Assembly: GCF_000496755.2 (NCBI RefSeq)
Contig: NZ_AYKS02000047.1
Coordinates: 308,241 to 372,240, forward strand
Direction of reading: 5' to 3'
Length of the DNA: 64,000 nucleotides
Source of the DNA: Serratia sp. DD3
GTDB taxonomy: Bacteria > Pseudomonadota > Gammaproteobacteria > Enterobacterales > Enterobacteriaceae
Positions 63,509 through 64,000 of this stretch are shown here, one piece after another. The notes under the pieces were generated by a model that was given only the letters and a program-made list of their open reading frames with translations, was not told the origin of the DNA and searched no databases. Position 1 is the first letter of the stretch. Each line of letters opens with the position of its first letter. The position numbers and the translations under genes are program-made.

Positions 63509-63536
63509 TTGCGGTGAACTGAGAACTCCCTATAAT
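63509..63536 (+). promoter_or_regulatory. rrn P1 promoter
   Basis: TTGCGG (-35, 63509-63514) and TATAAT (-10, 63531-63536) are separated by 16 bp. The -10 is followed by a GC-rich discriminator GCGCCTCCACTG, the form that makes rRNA promoters sensitive to ppGpp and initiating NTP. AT-rich DNA upstream (63420-63508) may hold an UP element and Fis sites. Confidence 0.85.
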
Positions 63537-63627
63537 GCGCCTCCACTGCTCGGGAACAACGGCTGACAAGTCGCCCAGGCAGGAAGAAGCAACCCGGTGA
63601 AAACACCGTCTCTTGTAGAGAAAAAGG

Positions 63628-63655
63628 TTGACTCTTCAGCGGGAAAGCGTATTAT
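63628..63655 (+). promoter_or_regulatory. rrn P2 promoter
   Basis: TTGACT (-35, 63628-63633) and TATTAT (-10, 63650-63655) with 16-bp spacing lie about 120 bp after P1, the usual distance for the second rRNA promoter. Confidence 0.8.
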
Positions 63656-63666
63656 CTGCCTCCCGC

Positions 63667-63702
63667 GTTACCAGGAAGTTTTGGTAACCATGCTCTTTAA
63701 CA
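63667..63702 (+). promoter_or_regulatory. rRNA antitermination site (boxB-like hairpin and boxA)
   Basis: A hairpin GTTACCA/TGGTAAC (63667-63673 and 63682-63688) is followed by boxA TGCTCTTTAACA (63691-63702). It is the binding site for NusB-NusE in the rRNA leader and allows polymerase to ignore Rho. Confidence 0.85.
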
Positions 63703-63853
63703 ATTTATCAGACAATCTGTGTGGGCACTCACAAAGACGATATCCAGTTGCTTCGGCAACAAAAAAATATCAAGTCTTAAAGAGTGACTCATGTAAGTAA
63801 AATTCATGCAGTAATCTTTGAGCATCGCTATTAACTTAGCAAATCAAGCTTTT

Positions 63854-64000
63854 AATTGAAGAGTTTGATCATGGCTCAGATTGAACGCTGGCGGCAGGCT
63901 TAACACATGCAAGTCGAGCGGTAGCACAGGGGAGCTTGCTCCCTGGGTGACGAGCGGCGGACGGGTGAGTAATGTCTGGGAAACTGCCTGATGGAGGGGG
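63854..64000 (+). rRNA. rrs: 16S ribosomal RNA, 5' end (partial)
   Basis: The conserved start AATTGAAGAGTTTGATCATG and GGCTCAGATTGAACGCTGGC are present. V1 reads AGCGGTAGCACAGGGGAGCT and is followed by GAGCGGCGGACGGGTGAGTA, the Serratia-like form. Only about 147 of ~1540 bases are within the window. The 5' end coordinate is by analogy with E. coli and may be off by one or two bases. Confidence 0.97.

Overview
The window is bacterial chromosomal DNA around the replication origin of a gamma-proteobacterium of the order Enterobacterales. Gene order (yidC-mnmE ... adeP-yieH ... pstSCAB-phoU ... glmUS, atpIBEFHAGDC, rsmG, mnmG, oriC, mioC, asnC, asnA, kup, rbsDACBKR, yieP, rrn) is the order known from Escherichia coli. 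The first ~147 bases of 16S rRNA at the right edge, with the segment GGTAGCACAGGGGAGCTTGC, look most like Serratia or a close Yersiniaceae relative. The genus call is from memory of 16S variable region V1 and is an inference.

Layout. 1-2454: 3' part of yidC, then mnmE. 2455-8265: an accessory patch with an AbiEi-type antitoxin beside a deleted AbiEii toxin gene, a ParDE toxin-antitoxin pair, a small unknown gene, a GNAT acetyltransferase, a broken dinD and an intact rhuM-like gene. 8266-11674: an exported alpha/beta-hydrolase-like protein, adeP and yieH. 11664-17306: a LysR regulator divergent from a four-gene operon (MFS transporter, formaldehyde-activating-enzyme homologue, aldo/keto reductase, aldehyde dehydrogenase), an unusual metabolic module for this order. 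17345-22052: the phosphate operon pstSCAB-phoU with two Pho boxes. 22141-27667: an insertion-sequence-rich stretch holding an ISAs1-family element with a 10-bp target duplication, dld, an ERIC-like repeat, an IS982 remnant and an IS5-family element. 27880-33470: a ynbABCD-like lipid operon with an added acyltransferase and a small membrane protein. 33681-35420: an FKBP-like periplasmic protein with a repetitive linker, and a YdhR-family protein. 35573-46189: glmS, glmU and the complete ATP synthase operon, all on the minus strand. 46824-50539: a family 9 glycosyltransferase, rsmG and mnmG. 50628-50896: oriC. 50921-53117: mioC, asnC, asnA. 53118-54497: a TnpB remnant and a 5'-truncated DUF4143 ATPase, where E. 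coli has viaA-ravA. 54687-63353: kup, the ribose operon and yieP. 63509-64000: rrn promoters, antitermination leader and the start of 16S rRNA.

The core genes look intact and highly conserved. The accessory genes show repeated decay (internal deletions, nonsense codons, 5' truncations), as expected in a genome with active IS elements and ongoing gene loss. The two parts most worth follow-up as little-described systems are the Fae-homologue operon and the six-gene ynb-type lipid operon.
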